From the NCBI GenBank assembly GCA_963575745.1, contig CAUYUJ010006295.1, forward strand, positions 32,501 through 54,697: DNA of 22,197 nt. The letters are read 5' to 3'. Position 1 is the stretch's first letter, and each line of letters opens with the position of its first letter. Source of the stretch: Prorocentrum cordatum (Eukaryota > Sar > Dinophyceae > Prorocentrales > Prorocentraceae). The translations under genes and the position numbers were made by a program. The notes under the pieces are model-generated. The model made no database searches. It worked only from the letters and a program-made list of their open reading frames with translations, and was not told the origin of the DNA. Below are positions 1 to 8,764 of the stretch, in pieces.

Positions 1-54
1 CCTCCTCCTCCTCCTCCTCCTCCTCCTCCCTCCTCCTCCTCCTCCTCCTCCTCT
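1..54. repeat. (CCT)n microsatellite, truncated by window start
   Basis: Nearly pure CCT triplets with a single C insertion near base 30. The array touches the window edge, so its full length is unknown. The given strand is all pyrimidine. It passes directly into the AT-rich triplet tract that follows. Confidence 0.95.
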
Positions 55-1490
55 TAGTATATGATTAATATTCGTATTCTTCTACTTTTATTAATATTAG
101 TCTTATTAGTATTCGTTTTCTTCCTCTTCTTATTAGTATCATTATTATCAATACTAGTAGTATTGGTATTGTTATTATTATCATCATTATTACTACTAAT
201 ACCATTATTATTAATATTCTTATTATTATTAGTATAGTAAGTATTATTCCTAGTATTATTAATTATTAGTAGTATTAGTATTAGTATTAGTATTATTATT
301 ATATGCGGTATGAATATTCTTATTAATATGATCAGTATTAGTAGTAATAGTATGTGTCTTCTTCTTCTTCTTAATATTATTATTCTCAGTCGTCTTGGTA
401 TTCGTCATAGTATTCGTCTGGCTACTATTCTTGATAGTATTGTTATGTGTCGTCGGTTTATTATTATTCTTATTATACTTCTTATTCGCAGTATGATTGT
501 TATTCTTCTTCGTCGTTTTAGTATTGGTATTCTTAATCATATTCGTATTCTCATGATTATTATTATTCGTCGGCTTCTTCTTATCATTATTCTTAGTTAT
601 TATTAGTATGAGTCTTATTATTAATAGTAGCATTAGAATTAGTAGTAGTAGTAGTATGATTGCTATTCATAGTATCATTGTTATTACTATTAGTATCATT
701 AGTATTGTTAGCAGTGTTGTTGTTATTGTTATTACTAGTACTAATAGTATTATTGCTGTTGTTATTAATATAACTGATAATGGTGTTATCATTAATTGTA
801 GTATTAGTATTCTGAATATGATTATGATTATCAATATTATTATTGGTTTTCCTATTATTAATAATATAATTACTATTCATAGTATTATTACTACTAGTAT
901 TACTATTAGTAGCATTATTATTGCTATTTATATATTTATTATTATTGATAATAAAAGAAAATAATAGCTCTTGTTATTGTTATTAGTATTCGTATTATTC
1001 TTCTTAGTCGTATTGTTATTATGACTAGTATGATTAGCATTATTCTGCGTGTTAAGATTGTTCTTATTGTTGTTATTATCATTAGTGTTCTTGTTATTAT
1101 GATTAGCATCCTTATTATCATTATTATTATTATTGTTATTAGTATTACTACTCTTATGATTCGTCATATTATTCTTATTAGTCCGAATGTTAATGTTAGT
1201 CTTGTAGTTATTATTATCCTTGATACTATTATTGGTTGTCTTATGTTTATTATTATTGTTCTTTTTCTTCGTAGTATAATTCTTCTTATGTTGCATAGTA
1301 TGTTGGTTATTCTTCCTAGTCGTCTTATTATTATTATTGCTCTTATGTTTCCTTTGCGTAATATTACTAGTACTACTCTTATTCTTGTTATTACTAGTAT
1401 TCGCATTCTTCTTCCTAATATTATGAATCGTGATATTCTTAGTAGTCGTATTATTATTAGTATTATGTGTTCACTGCTTCTTATTATTAT
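55..1490. repeat. Degenerate ATT/CTT/AGT/CGT triplet tract, no gene
   Basis: About 1.4 kb built almost wholly from triplets ending in T (ATT, CTT, AGT, CGT, GTT, TAT), with long stretches in one phase. Open frames of about 95 to 125 codons occur on both strands here. They translate to Ile/Ser/Leu-rich or Asn/Thr-rich strings with no domain, which is what a triplet array gives in any frame. I read it as an old or imperfect (ATT)n-type expansion and not as coding sequence. Confidence 0.85.
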
Positions 1491-1930
1491 TATTCCTCCT
1501 CCTCCTCCTCTTCCTCCTCCTCCTCCTCCTTCTCCTCCTCCTCCTCCTCTTCCTCCTTCTCCTCCTCCTCCTCCCTCCTCCTCCTCCTCCCTCCTCCCCC
1601 CCCTCCTCCTCCTCCTCCTCCTCCTCCTCTCCTCCTCGTCCTCCTCCTCCTCCTCTTCCTCCTCCCCCTCTTCCTCCTCCTCCTCCTCCTCCTCCTCCCT
1701 CCTCCTCCTCCTCCTCCTCTTCCTCCTCCTCCTCCTCCTCCTCCTCCTCCTCCTCCTCCTCCTCCTCCTCCCCCTCCTCCTCCTCCCCCTCCTCCTCCTC
1801 CTCCTCCTCCTCCCTCCTCCCTTTCCTCCCCCTCCTCCTCCTCCCCCTCCTCCTCCTCCTTTTCCTCCCCCTTTTCCTCCTCCTCGTCCTCCTCCTCCTC
1901 CTCCTCCTCCTCCTCTTCCTCCCCCTCCCG
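1491..1930. repeat. (TCC)n polypyrimidine array
   Basis: About 440 bases of TCC/CCT triplets with occasional TTC, CCC and CGT interruptions. The given strand is almost pure pyrimidine and the other almost pure purine, so triplex (H-DNA) formation is conceivable. All frames are open and give homopolymers of Ser, Pro, Leu, Glu, Arg or Gly; I do not treat these as proteins. Confidence 0.95.
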
Positions 1931-2060
1931 CCAGTGTCGGCGCCGCCCCCCCCCACGCGCAGCCTTGAGGCTGAACTCGGGCTCGGGCGCCCTGCGGGCG
2001 GCGGGCGGCGAGCGGGGTGGGGGGTGAGGCCGTGCCCTCCCCTCCCCGCTGCCAGGGTAG
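1931..2060. other. GC-rich unique segment without a gene
   Basis: A short GC-rich stretch with runs of C and G between the TCC array and the palindrome. I see no gene, RNA or recognisable signal in it. Confidence 0.5.
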
Positions 2061-2282
2061 AGGCCTCCTAGATGGGGTTGGAACAGATGGGGTCGGGGGA
2101 TCGCGCCGCATCGCCGATACATCGACGATGCATTGGCGATGCATCGGCGAATCATCGTCGACGTCCGCGACGCATCGGCAACGTCGGCGTGAAGCACATC
2201 GGGCCCCACATCGACCCGCATCTCCGATGCATCGGCGATGCGGCACGATCCCCCGGCCCCATCGATTCGGACCGCATCTAGG
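2061..2282. repeat. Large imperfect palindrome, interrupted by the LTR element
   Basis: The left arm at 2070-2113 matches the reverse complement of 2236-2279 at 37 of 44 positions by hand alignment. Pairing continues inward to about 2131 and 2219, leaving a loop of roughly 87 bases. Outward, bases 2061-2071 (AGGCCTCCTAG) are the exact reverse complement of 11375-11385, on the far side of the retrotransposon. The loop region carries several copies of the self-complementary CGATGCATCG and variants. It may be a small non-autonomous inverted-repeat element or a fold-back structure; no transposase accompanies it. Confidence 0.8.
2278..2282. repeat. Target site duplication, left (CTAGG)
   Basis: CTAGG lies immediately outside the left LTR and is repeated exactly at 11375-11379 immediately outside the right LTR. 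A 5-bp duplication is the usual length for Ty1/copia integration. It fixes the element boundaries to the base. Confidence 0.9.
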
Positions 2283-2486
2283 TGTGATATGGAGAATGAT
2301 CGCTGATCGTTTTTGTTCGAGCGTCGAACAGGTGTACTTCTAGGCCAAGGGCCCTACATATATTGAAACCAATACGGCCGCAGGAGATAAGGGCGAGAGC
2401 AAGCAACCGCAGCAGAAATCTCTCTGGAGCGAGCGGAAGCGAGGCGGAAGCGGGGATTAGGAGCGAGGGAACCGCTAGGAGTCACA
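2283..2486 (-). repeat. 3' LTR (left end), 204 bp
   Basis: Begins TGTGA and ends TCACA on the given strand, giving short terminal inverted repeats. It aligns over its full length with 11173-11374. This copy has a TATATA-like run on the minus strand near 2358-2364 that the other LTR lacks, so that run is unlikely to be the element's own conserved promoter. Confidence 0.93.
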
Positions 2487-2494
2487 CTCCTCCT
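2487..2494 (-). other. Polypurine tract for plus-strand priming
   Basis: On the minus strand AGGAGGAG abuts the 3' LTR directly. This is the expected place and composition for the RNase H-resistant primer of second-strand synthesis in LTR elements. It is short, and its role is inferred from position. Confidence 0.7.
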
Positions 2495-2975
2495 GCACGT
2501 CTTTCGACGGCGCTCGCAACAGCGGCCTGAGAGAGACGGGCATATCATCGTCTCTCGCTTCAGCACACGGAAAGAATTATCGATATACATATAGAAACAG
2601 CGGCGGCGGTAAAGGCAGACAAACGGCCTGACACGGAGTGTAGCTGACGGTATTATCGAGATAAGATCTGAATACTGAACGTGTGCGATCGTCATCACAT
2701 CTATGAAAAACTGTGCACACTGAATGAGGCTTCTCGAAACGCGGAAGTACATGTGGATCTTTAGCCGGGCGTAAAATCTGACCAGCAATGCGGACTTATA
2801 TAAACCATAAACCAGGTATAAAATCTGAGCGGCAACGCGGACTAACGCATGAATAGCCGAATACGAAATCTGAGCAGCAATGCGGACATCACGTTGACTA
2901 GCCGGGTATGAGATCTGAGCAGCAGAATATTGCCAGTCCGATCGGCCAACCTGCCGTCCGAAAACCAAGCGGGGT
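2495..2975 (-). other. 3' untranslated region of the retrotransposon
   Basis: About 480 bases between the last stop codon (TGA at 2976-2978) and the polypurine tract. I see no gene in it; a 204-residue frame here on the minus strand has no recognisable domain. It contains the four-copy repeat annotated separately at 2763-2930. Confidence 0.65.
2763..2930. repeat. Four imperfect 45-47-bp repeats in the 3' UTR
   Basis: The shared core reads AAATCTGAGCAGCAATGCGG with small changes and starts at 2774, 2821, 2866 and 2911, giving spacings of 47, 45 and 45. Each core is preceded by an AGCCGGGTA-like motif. The repeat lies wholly inside the 3' UTR; its function is unknown. Confidence 0.8.
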
Positions 2976-3970
2976 TCACTTTTCCTTCTTTGGCTTCGTT
3001 GGTTTGTCCGTCAGGTCGGATCCTCGCCAGCAGTCTCTGCCTGTGAGCTTCCACCAGCAATCCATGAGACGGTTCATCACACTCTCCAGGAAGATCGTGA
3101 AATCGGGATTGCCGAAATGATAGCGCCGGAGCAGCCACGACGCGTGCTTCTTGCAGGTCTTGCAAGTGATGTAGACACTGTGTGGATTGTGGCCGATAAC
3201 AACATCATGATGGGGAACTCCGGTCACACACGTGAGCATGTCATTCGGCTGCACTGCCGGTGAGGAGCCGCTCCACGATACAACACTAGCTGATGTGGCT
3301 GACACGGAACTCGGTGGACTCGTCACAGTGACATCGCTTGGTGACGCAGGGGCCGAACTTCCCTGCGATCTTGCTGATCTTGATCGTCCAGATCCCTGTG
3401 CTGATGTTGCGGTATATGGTGATGGCGGCGCGATGGCAGGTAGTGGTTCTGTCGGCAACAGCGGCGGCGGCGGCAGTTGAATCGCAGCCGATGCTACTGA
3501 ACTCGATGCCTGCGCGCTGCTGAAAACGTCCGCGTGGGACATCGTGATGTCACCATCGCGATCACGGCCCCCTGGGATGGTAGGTGGTACGTTGCGGCGC
3601 CGGCCGAGCACGCGGCCGCCCCAGCCAGGGTGCTCGCCCATAGCCTTCGCCTTGGCGACGCTCTCCTCGGTGGCGATCGCGTTGTTCTGCCTCATGATCG
3701 CCCAGAGCGTCATGAAGATGCCGAAGCCGATAGTCACGCCGAGGACCAGCGTGAACGTCAGCAGGCAGATGTAGAAGGTGTAGTCCAGAATGGTCGGCGA
3801 GGGCGTGGGCTGCCCCTTGACCTCGCCGAGGCAGGCAAACAGGACCGAGGCGAGCATGGCGGCACGCGGCTGACGGGCCCCGTAGCTGTGCTTGCGGGCC
3901 CCGAAGAAAGACAGCAGGACGCCCACCTCCATCGCCTTCGTTAAGGCGTCCGCGACCATCATTAGCCCAG
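2976..3970 (-). CDS. C-terminal tail of Pol: RNase H end, membrane segment and Cys/His cluster
   Basis: This open frame starts with VADALTKAME, the conserved end of the copia RNase H region, and then runs on for about 315 residues. Visible parts, numbered from the upstream Met at 3998, are: a short hydrophobic stretch near 47-57; a strongly hydrophobic segment at 73-102 (nt 3693-3782) that should cross a membrane; a Pro/Ser-rich middle with PPPPLLP; and a basic end with HNPHSVYITCKTC (H270, H273, C279, C282), a possible zinc site, and Cys at 314 and 323. It ends at TGA. It is one frame away from the RT reading frame, so a single-base change near 3962 separates them in this copy. Originally it was probably the end of the same polyprotein. 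An envelope-like role is possible only by analogy; nothing here identifies a glycoprotein. Confidence 0.75.
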
Positions 3971-5868
3971 GTCGGGATCCAGCTGAGCTTGAGCGCACTG
4001 TTGGGGTGCACGGCCTCCTTGATCATGGAGGCGACGATGCGGAACCGCTTGTCAGTCGACTGGCCCACATCTGAAGCGATGTGCGCCACGAGACCCTTGC
4101 TGTCGCTGTAGATCTCCCCAGGGCGCTTGTCGGCGAGCACGTCGATATGCTTGAGCGCCGTCTTGGGGTTGCAGGCCTCGGTCAGCAACTGTCGGACCCA
4201 GATGTTGGTCTCCGATCCCTCGAGGGTGGCGTAGCCCTCGGCAGCGAGGGTCGACTTCACCGACCTCTTGACTGTGCCGGAGTGCCAGGCGACGGGCAGG
4301 CACAGGTCGCAACGGCCGCCGACGACGTCACGCGGGCGATGGGCGAGCCCCATCACCATGCCCCAGCATCTCTTGACGCCGTCCACGTCGGCGAACGCGG
4401 CGTCGCTGAAGCACACGGTGATGGCTGTCTTCAGGTCGACGAGCTTGCGCTTGAGCACGATCGCGAAGTTCGCGGTGGAGTGCACGTAGGCGACGGTCTT
4501 GTCGAGCGCATCCGCGTCGGCCACGGTAGCGACGTTGGCGCGGCGAGCTGCAAAGCTCACTGGGCAGGCGATGCCCACCCGGGCCTGCACCGCCAGCCAC
4601 AGCAGCTGCCCAAGCGCGTGGCGGTATCTCGTCACCTCGGTGGCGGTGAGCCAGTCTTCAGCACCTCGGCCCTTCTGGGCCTTCAAGTCGACGTAGTCCA
4701 CCTGCGCGGCGGCGGCGGCCTGGGTCACGCGGAACTCGTCGTCGAGCTTGGTAATCGCACGTCCGCAGTACTTGATGACCCCTTCGACCAGCTTGAGGTG
4801 CAGCTTCTTCCCCAGCGATGCGATCGTGGTCTTCCGCTTGGTGGAGTTATTGCGCTGGGCGATAAGGAAGTCGTCAACATGTGAGTGGACCACCGCGGCG
4901 AGTCCACCTTCGCCGTAGAAGAAGTAGAGGCCTTTCTCGAGCTTGCTCTCCACGAGACCGTGCTCGGCGAAGACCTTCTGCGCGTAGAGGTACCACTGCC
5001 TCCCAGCGTCGCGCGCCCCGTAGATCGCGCCTGCGGCCATCGCGATCTCGCCGGGCTGGGTTCCCAGCGGCGGGTTCTCGGCCGGCATGCGCAGGAGCAG
5101 TAGCCTCTCAATATTACCCGACTGCAGGTAGGCTGTCATCGCGTCGCAGGACGAGATGTCCCAGTCCTTCTGGGCCGCGGCGGCCAGGGTCAAGCACAGC
5201 GCGCCCCTGGACCCCGTAGGCGCGTCCGCCCTGATCTGCGACTTGTCCTCCTGGCAACCCTGCACGACCAGACGCGCCTTCATGACGTTCTGGCCCTTGC
5301 TGGTCAGCACCCAGCGCGCGCCCACAAGGCGGATGCCAGGGTTGCGCCGCAGGAGCTCCTTCAGCTCCTTGGGCGGGAGCTTCTTGCAGGCGCCGAACTC
5401 CGTCCACTTGGACCACCCGGTCTTCGTGGCGGCGCCCATGTTATTCTTCTCGGTGGCGCTCAGCGCGTCGTACTTGAACTCCTTGGCGGTCGCGTTGCCC
5501 GTGAGCAGTGCCTCACGGAATCGAGTACTTGCGTAGAGCTCGTCCGCGTGCTTCTGGAAGTAGTTGTCTAGGTAGAGGTCGACCTTGTTCGTGTCCTTCG
5601 GCCTCTTGAAGCACTTGGGCAAATCGTCCAAGAGATCCTTGCGCTTGGCAGCGCGATCGCGGGGGTCGAGCTCGCGCTGGCGGTCACGTTGCAGTGCCGC
5701 TGGTGCGTTCTCCTGTCGAACTTGGCGCTGCGTCTTGGTGCCGCGCTGGTTCTCGGCGCCCGGCGGGCGCCGCGACATCGTCTCCTGGCGCGCCTGCCCC
5801 TCCGCAATCTTGGCCCATTCTCGAATCATGTCCGAACCGTCGGACTCGATGTCGTCGTCGACCGGGCC
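3961..5868 (-). CDS. pol: Reverse transcriptase and RNase H of copia Pol
   Basis: Copies the element RNA into DNA in cytoplasmic particles. Numbering from Met at 5829: an RVT_2-type start at GIRLVGARWVL (165-175), with KARLVVQG following; motif A at DAMTAYLQ with Asp229; IYGARDAGRQWY (269-280); and the catalytic HVDD at 317-320 (nt 4870-4881), a variant of YVDD. RNase H follows, with acidic candidates Asp476 (CFSDAAFAD), Glu531 (STLAAEGYATLEGSE) and Asp576 (YSDSKGL). The true reading ends at SWIPTWAN (residue 623). Beyond it the same frame stays open to 3562, but that part is an out-of-frame reading of the tail. Upstream the frame is open back to a TAG at 5869. Polymerase and RNase H motifs all look intact, although the polyprotein as a whole is broken. 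Confidence 0.92.
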
Positions 5869-6400
5869 CTAAGGGGCAGGTTCAGGATGTCGAAAATGCG
5901 GCAACAGCGGCGGAGGTGGCTGCAGGAGCGGCAGCATCGCCTGAGTCTGGCGCCGGCGGGTCAGCGGCCGCTGGCAGCGGGGCGGCGGCAGCGGCGGAGG
6001 CTGCTGCACGTCTCCTCCCGCAGGCGGCGGGGCCGGCCCCCCACTGCCGCTTTCTCCTCCACTGGTTGTGAAATCGCCGTCTCCTTGGCGGCGTGCCAGC
6101 CACTCGGCGTACTTATGAGCACGCTGGTTCGCTTCGGAGTGCTCGATGTTGCCGAAGTTGCGCTGCTGGAAGGCCGGTTGCTGATCGGGCGCTGGTAGCG
6201 CTGGCGGCACGGGGGGCTGACTGTCACTGCGGGGGCACTTCCGCGGTGTCGGTCCCGACAGGTCGAGGAACGCGTCGTCGTCAGCGTCTGGCGGCGCCGG
6301 TCCAGCAGGGCCTCCTCCTCCATCAAGATTGGGCGGCGGGGGTCCGCCGCCTGCGCCACCGCCGCCTCCTCAAAGGGCCTGGAGGAGGTGCGGACCCGGA
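5869..6400 (-). pseudogene. Proline/alanine-rich linker of Pol between integrase and RT
   Basis: In the frame shared with RT this stretch reads as an acidic then Pro/Gly/Gln-rich linker (PNLDGGGGPAG, then DADDDAFLDLSGPTPRK, then FQQRNFGNIEHSEANQRAHK). It ends in an in-frame TAG at 5869-5871, after which the RT frame resumes with GPVDDDIESDGSD. Copia polyproteins usually carry a low-conservation linker here. The upstream edge is uncertain, because the reading frame changes inside a proline/glycine run at about 6330-6400. Confidence 0.6.
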
Positions 6401-6745
6401 GGTCCCTGGCGGGGCGCCTGGCGGAGGTCCAGGCGGCTGGTTGCCGATCAGCGCGTTCAGCACTCTCCCCGCGGAACGAGACCCGCGGCCGTGGCGCGGC
6501 GTAGGTGTCCACGATTGACCTTCACGGTCGTGGAGCGGCGGCTGGCCCAGACGTTCGAGGCGCCCTCGAACCCGATGATGACGGCGGGCCCGTGCCACTG
6601 CAAGGCCCATTCTCCTTTGGGCTTGCCGTTGCCCCTGCAGCAGTACACCTGGTCGCCCGCCTGCTAGACGTCGCCGGCGTGCTGAGCTCCATCTGCCCGA
6701 GATCGGGCCAGCAGCGCCCTTGAGAGGGACTGGTTGAACCTCAGG
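6400..6745 (-). pseudogene. Post-integrase module (GDxVY...WHGPAVIIG) of Pol
   Basis: A third frame carries LRFNQSLSRALLARSRADGA, then a TAG at 6664-6666, then QAGDQVYCCRGNGKPKGEW, then WHGPAVIIGFEG, then NVWASRR and NRGHLRRATA. This is the small barrel-like module that follows the integrase core in copia elements and is often credited with DNA or chromatin contact. It stops at TGA 6457-6459. The natural continuation (VLNALIGNQPPGPPPGAPPG) lies in the integrase frame, implying another single-base change near 6460. Only about 60 residues separate it from the catalytic Glu of integrase, less than I expect for the family, so a deletion is possible. Confidence 0.7.
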
Positions 6746-7310
6746 TGCTGTGTGAGCGGCCGCGGGCTGGTCGAACCTGATGCTGAACTGGTCGATCAGC
6801 TTCCTCGCGCGCACCTTCCACATTCCTCCATGTCGCTCCACGGTAGCGTTCTGCTGCGGCGTCGCCGCAGATGTCGTCATCAGGCGGCAACCCATGTCCT
6901 CGAGCTCCTCGGAGAACTCTCGCTCGAACTCGCCTCCCCCATCAAATATGACTCGCTGAGGCGCGCCGAAAGGCGTGATCCAAATCTGCAACAGTCGAGC
7001 GAAAACAACCGATGGGTGCCTTGATGCGACAGTGCCGCACATCGTGAAACCCGAGGCCAGGTCGACCACGTTTAGGTAGACCAGCTGGTTGCCAGCGTAG
7101 TCGGCCAGGGTGAACAGGTCCACTCCGATGGAGTCGTTGAAGTCCCTGTCCAGTCTGATCCGCCCAGGCAGGCGCGGTAGTGGTCGCTGATGTGCTGCAC
7201 AAACCTCGCAGTAGAGGTTGAGAGCCATTTCGATGGACTTTTGCGATCCACCGGTCACGCGAATGGCTCGGGCAAGTGAATCGTTGGACGGGTGCCCCGT
7301 GTTCAGGTGG
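6737..7310 (-). CDS. Integrase zinc-binding and catalytic core of copia Pol
   Basis: Inserts the cDNA into the genome. Residues are numbered from the Met at 8485 of the same open frame. The HHCC zinc domain is RHLNTGHPSND...YCEVC with His393, His398, Cys426 and Cys429. The rve core has Asp456 (SIGVDLF), Asp515 (VIFDGGGEF, nt 6941-6943) and Glu550 (TPQQNATVERHGG, nt 6836-6838). There are 34 residues between the second Asp and the Glu, one fewer than the usual 35. The frame is continuous with the methyltransferase-like region upstream. It loses the expected reading near 6745, where the post-integrase module continues in another frame. Out-of-frame reading then runs on to 6323. Confidence 0.9.
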
Positions 7311-7585
7311 CGCTGCATGATGGCGGACCGTAGCGTCCGCTCCTCCGCGGCCGTGAGCGCTGGCCCCCGGGCGGCTGCGGCCGCTGGAACCGTCCATCTG
7401 ATTGCCCTTCTCGTCGTCGATGTAGGGTGGGCTTCTCGTACAGGCCGGCGGTTTGGACGTCGCAGCTGCTCGGCTAGCACCGCCGCGAGCTTGATCGCGC
7501 AGTTCTCGCTGCGCTTCGCGCCCCCCCCGCGGGCCTCTGCGCGGGGGCGCCCCCCGCTGCAGGAGCGCCTGAGCGAGTCGTCGAA

Positions 7586-8485
7586 CCCGAAACGGTCGGC
7601 GATGATCCGCCACGGCTTCTTGATGTGGATCCCATTCTTTGTCTTGAGATTGAACGCGCAGCCGTCGAAGTCCACGACGCGCGGGAGCTGCTCCTTCAGC
7701 TGCTTGGCAATGGCGTTCTTGTTGGGGCCCCATCCGTCGCAGCACCTCGGCCACTCGAACGAGACGGCGAGCTGGGCGCCGAACTCCTTGCGCAGCCGCG
7801 ACATCGACTGCAAGAAAAGGCCGATCATCTGCATTGGCTTGGCACGATCCCTAGTTAACTTGGGGATCTTGCCCGGGTCGATCTTGACGACGAGTCGTTG
7901 TAGCGATTTCCACGACTGGCAGTGGAACGCAGCGTGAACTCGCACACCCTTGCCTGCGGCAAGATGCCCCCGGATCCTGCCATCCAGCTTCAGGACCACG
8001 AATTGCTTGGAGAGGTCGAAGCCTGGTAGACCACAGCTGACAGCAGCTCCTCCTTTCTTCTTCCAGACGGCGCTGAGCTTGCTGTCCGGGTTGCAGCACC
8101 ACTCGTAGAGCACGGTGCTGTTCGCTGTGGAGGTCGGACCGGATCTGGTTGTATACTTGGCCAGGTTGGTGATCAAGGCCTGGCCGATCTTGCGCGGCTG
8201 GATGCCGCTCTTGCTGGTGACGAAGACTGAGCGCTTGCCGGCGATCAACTGCGGCTTCGTCCCCTTCTTGAGCGTCCTCACGCGTAGCTGCTCCTCCTCC
8301 ACGATGTTGACCTCGGGTCCAAGGCAGTCGTTGGCGATGGCGTCCTGGCCATGGCTCAGGGTCACGGGCGTGCCGAAAACGCAGTCCGAGCAGAAACCCC
8401 GGTGGCTGCAGGCCTCGAAGGTCGTCTCGCCACATGCGATGCAGTCCTGCAGGGGCTCGGTCACGCACGTCGCGGGGTAGGTCAT
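7586..8485 (-). CDS. Pre-integrase region of Pol: Cys/His cluster plus methyltransferase-like domain
   Basis: The open frame begins at Met 8485 but is stop-free upstream to the TAG at 8765, so the Met need not be a true start. Residues 15-35 hold CIACGETTFEACSHRGFCSDC (CX2CX7CXHX3CX2C), a likely zinc site resembling the first half of a RING finger. Residues 125-300 show spaced motifs VLYEWCCNPDS, AAFHCQSWKSLQ, LAVSFEWPRCCDGW, VDFDGCAFNLK and KKPWRIIAD. Their order and spacing suggest a Rossmann-fold methyltransferase-like domain (nucleotide loop, an HC-x-W motif where cytosine methyltransferases have PC, then FEWPR in the place of the ENV motif). From memory, related blocks occur in other dinoflagellate copia polyproteins. 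The activity is inference; a degenerate structural domain is the alternative. Confidence 0.6.
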
Positions 8486-8764
8486 CTGCGGCAGCGTCGC
8501 TGGCGTGAGGTTCGGAGCTGGAGCTGCGGTGGGGCAGCAGACCAGGGCTGAGGCTACGGCCGAAAGCAGCCGCGACCCCTTCGGTCGGCGAGTCTGGAGG
8601 CGCCTCGGAACGTTCAGCTCCTTCTTCGTGACGAAGTTGCTGATGGTGTCGATCCGCGCGCTGGTCCTGGTAGTGTTATTGACCGTGGGCTGGTAGCCAG
8701 TCCTCGTCTCCCGATCCCGTCGGTCGAGCGCCTTCTCGACCTCTACGTATAGGGCCTTGTCCAG
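8486..8764 (-). pseudogene. Pol segment between protease and Cys/His cluster
   Basis: Directly after the TAG at 8765-8767 the same frame stays open, reading LDKALYVEVEKALDRRDRET and then TGYQPTVNNTT, a charged, probably helical start followed by low-complexity Ala/Pro/Leu sequence up to Met 8485. It joins protease and integrase in one frame. I recognise no domain. Confidence 0.5.

Noticed and set aside
1471-2246. Long frames giving Glu/Arg/Gly or Ser/Pro/Leu homopolymers
   Set aside because: They are translations of the TCC array in each frame and strand, with no domain and no compositional break where a protein would start or end.
3562-3960. C-terminal 130 codons of the RT-containing open frame
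   Set aside because: After SWIPTWAN the recognisable continuation VADALTKAME is in another frame, so this part is an out-of-phase Arg/His/Ala-rich reading.
4081-4884. Plus-strand 267-codon frame inside the retrotransposon
   Set aside because: It lies opposite the conserved RT and RNase H motifs of the minus strand and shows no domain of its own.
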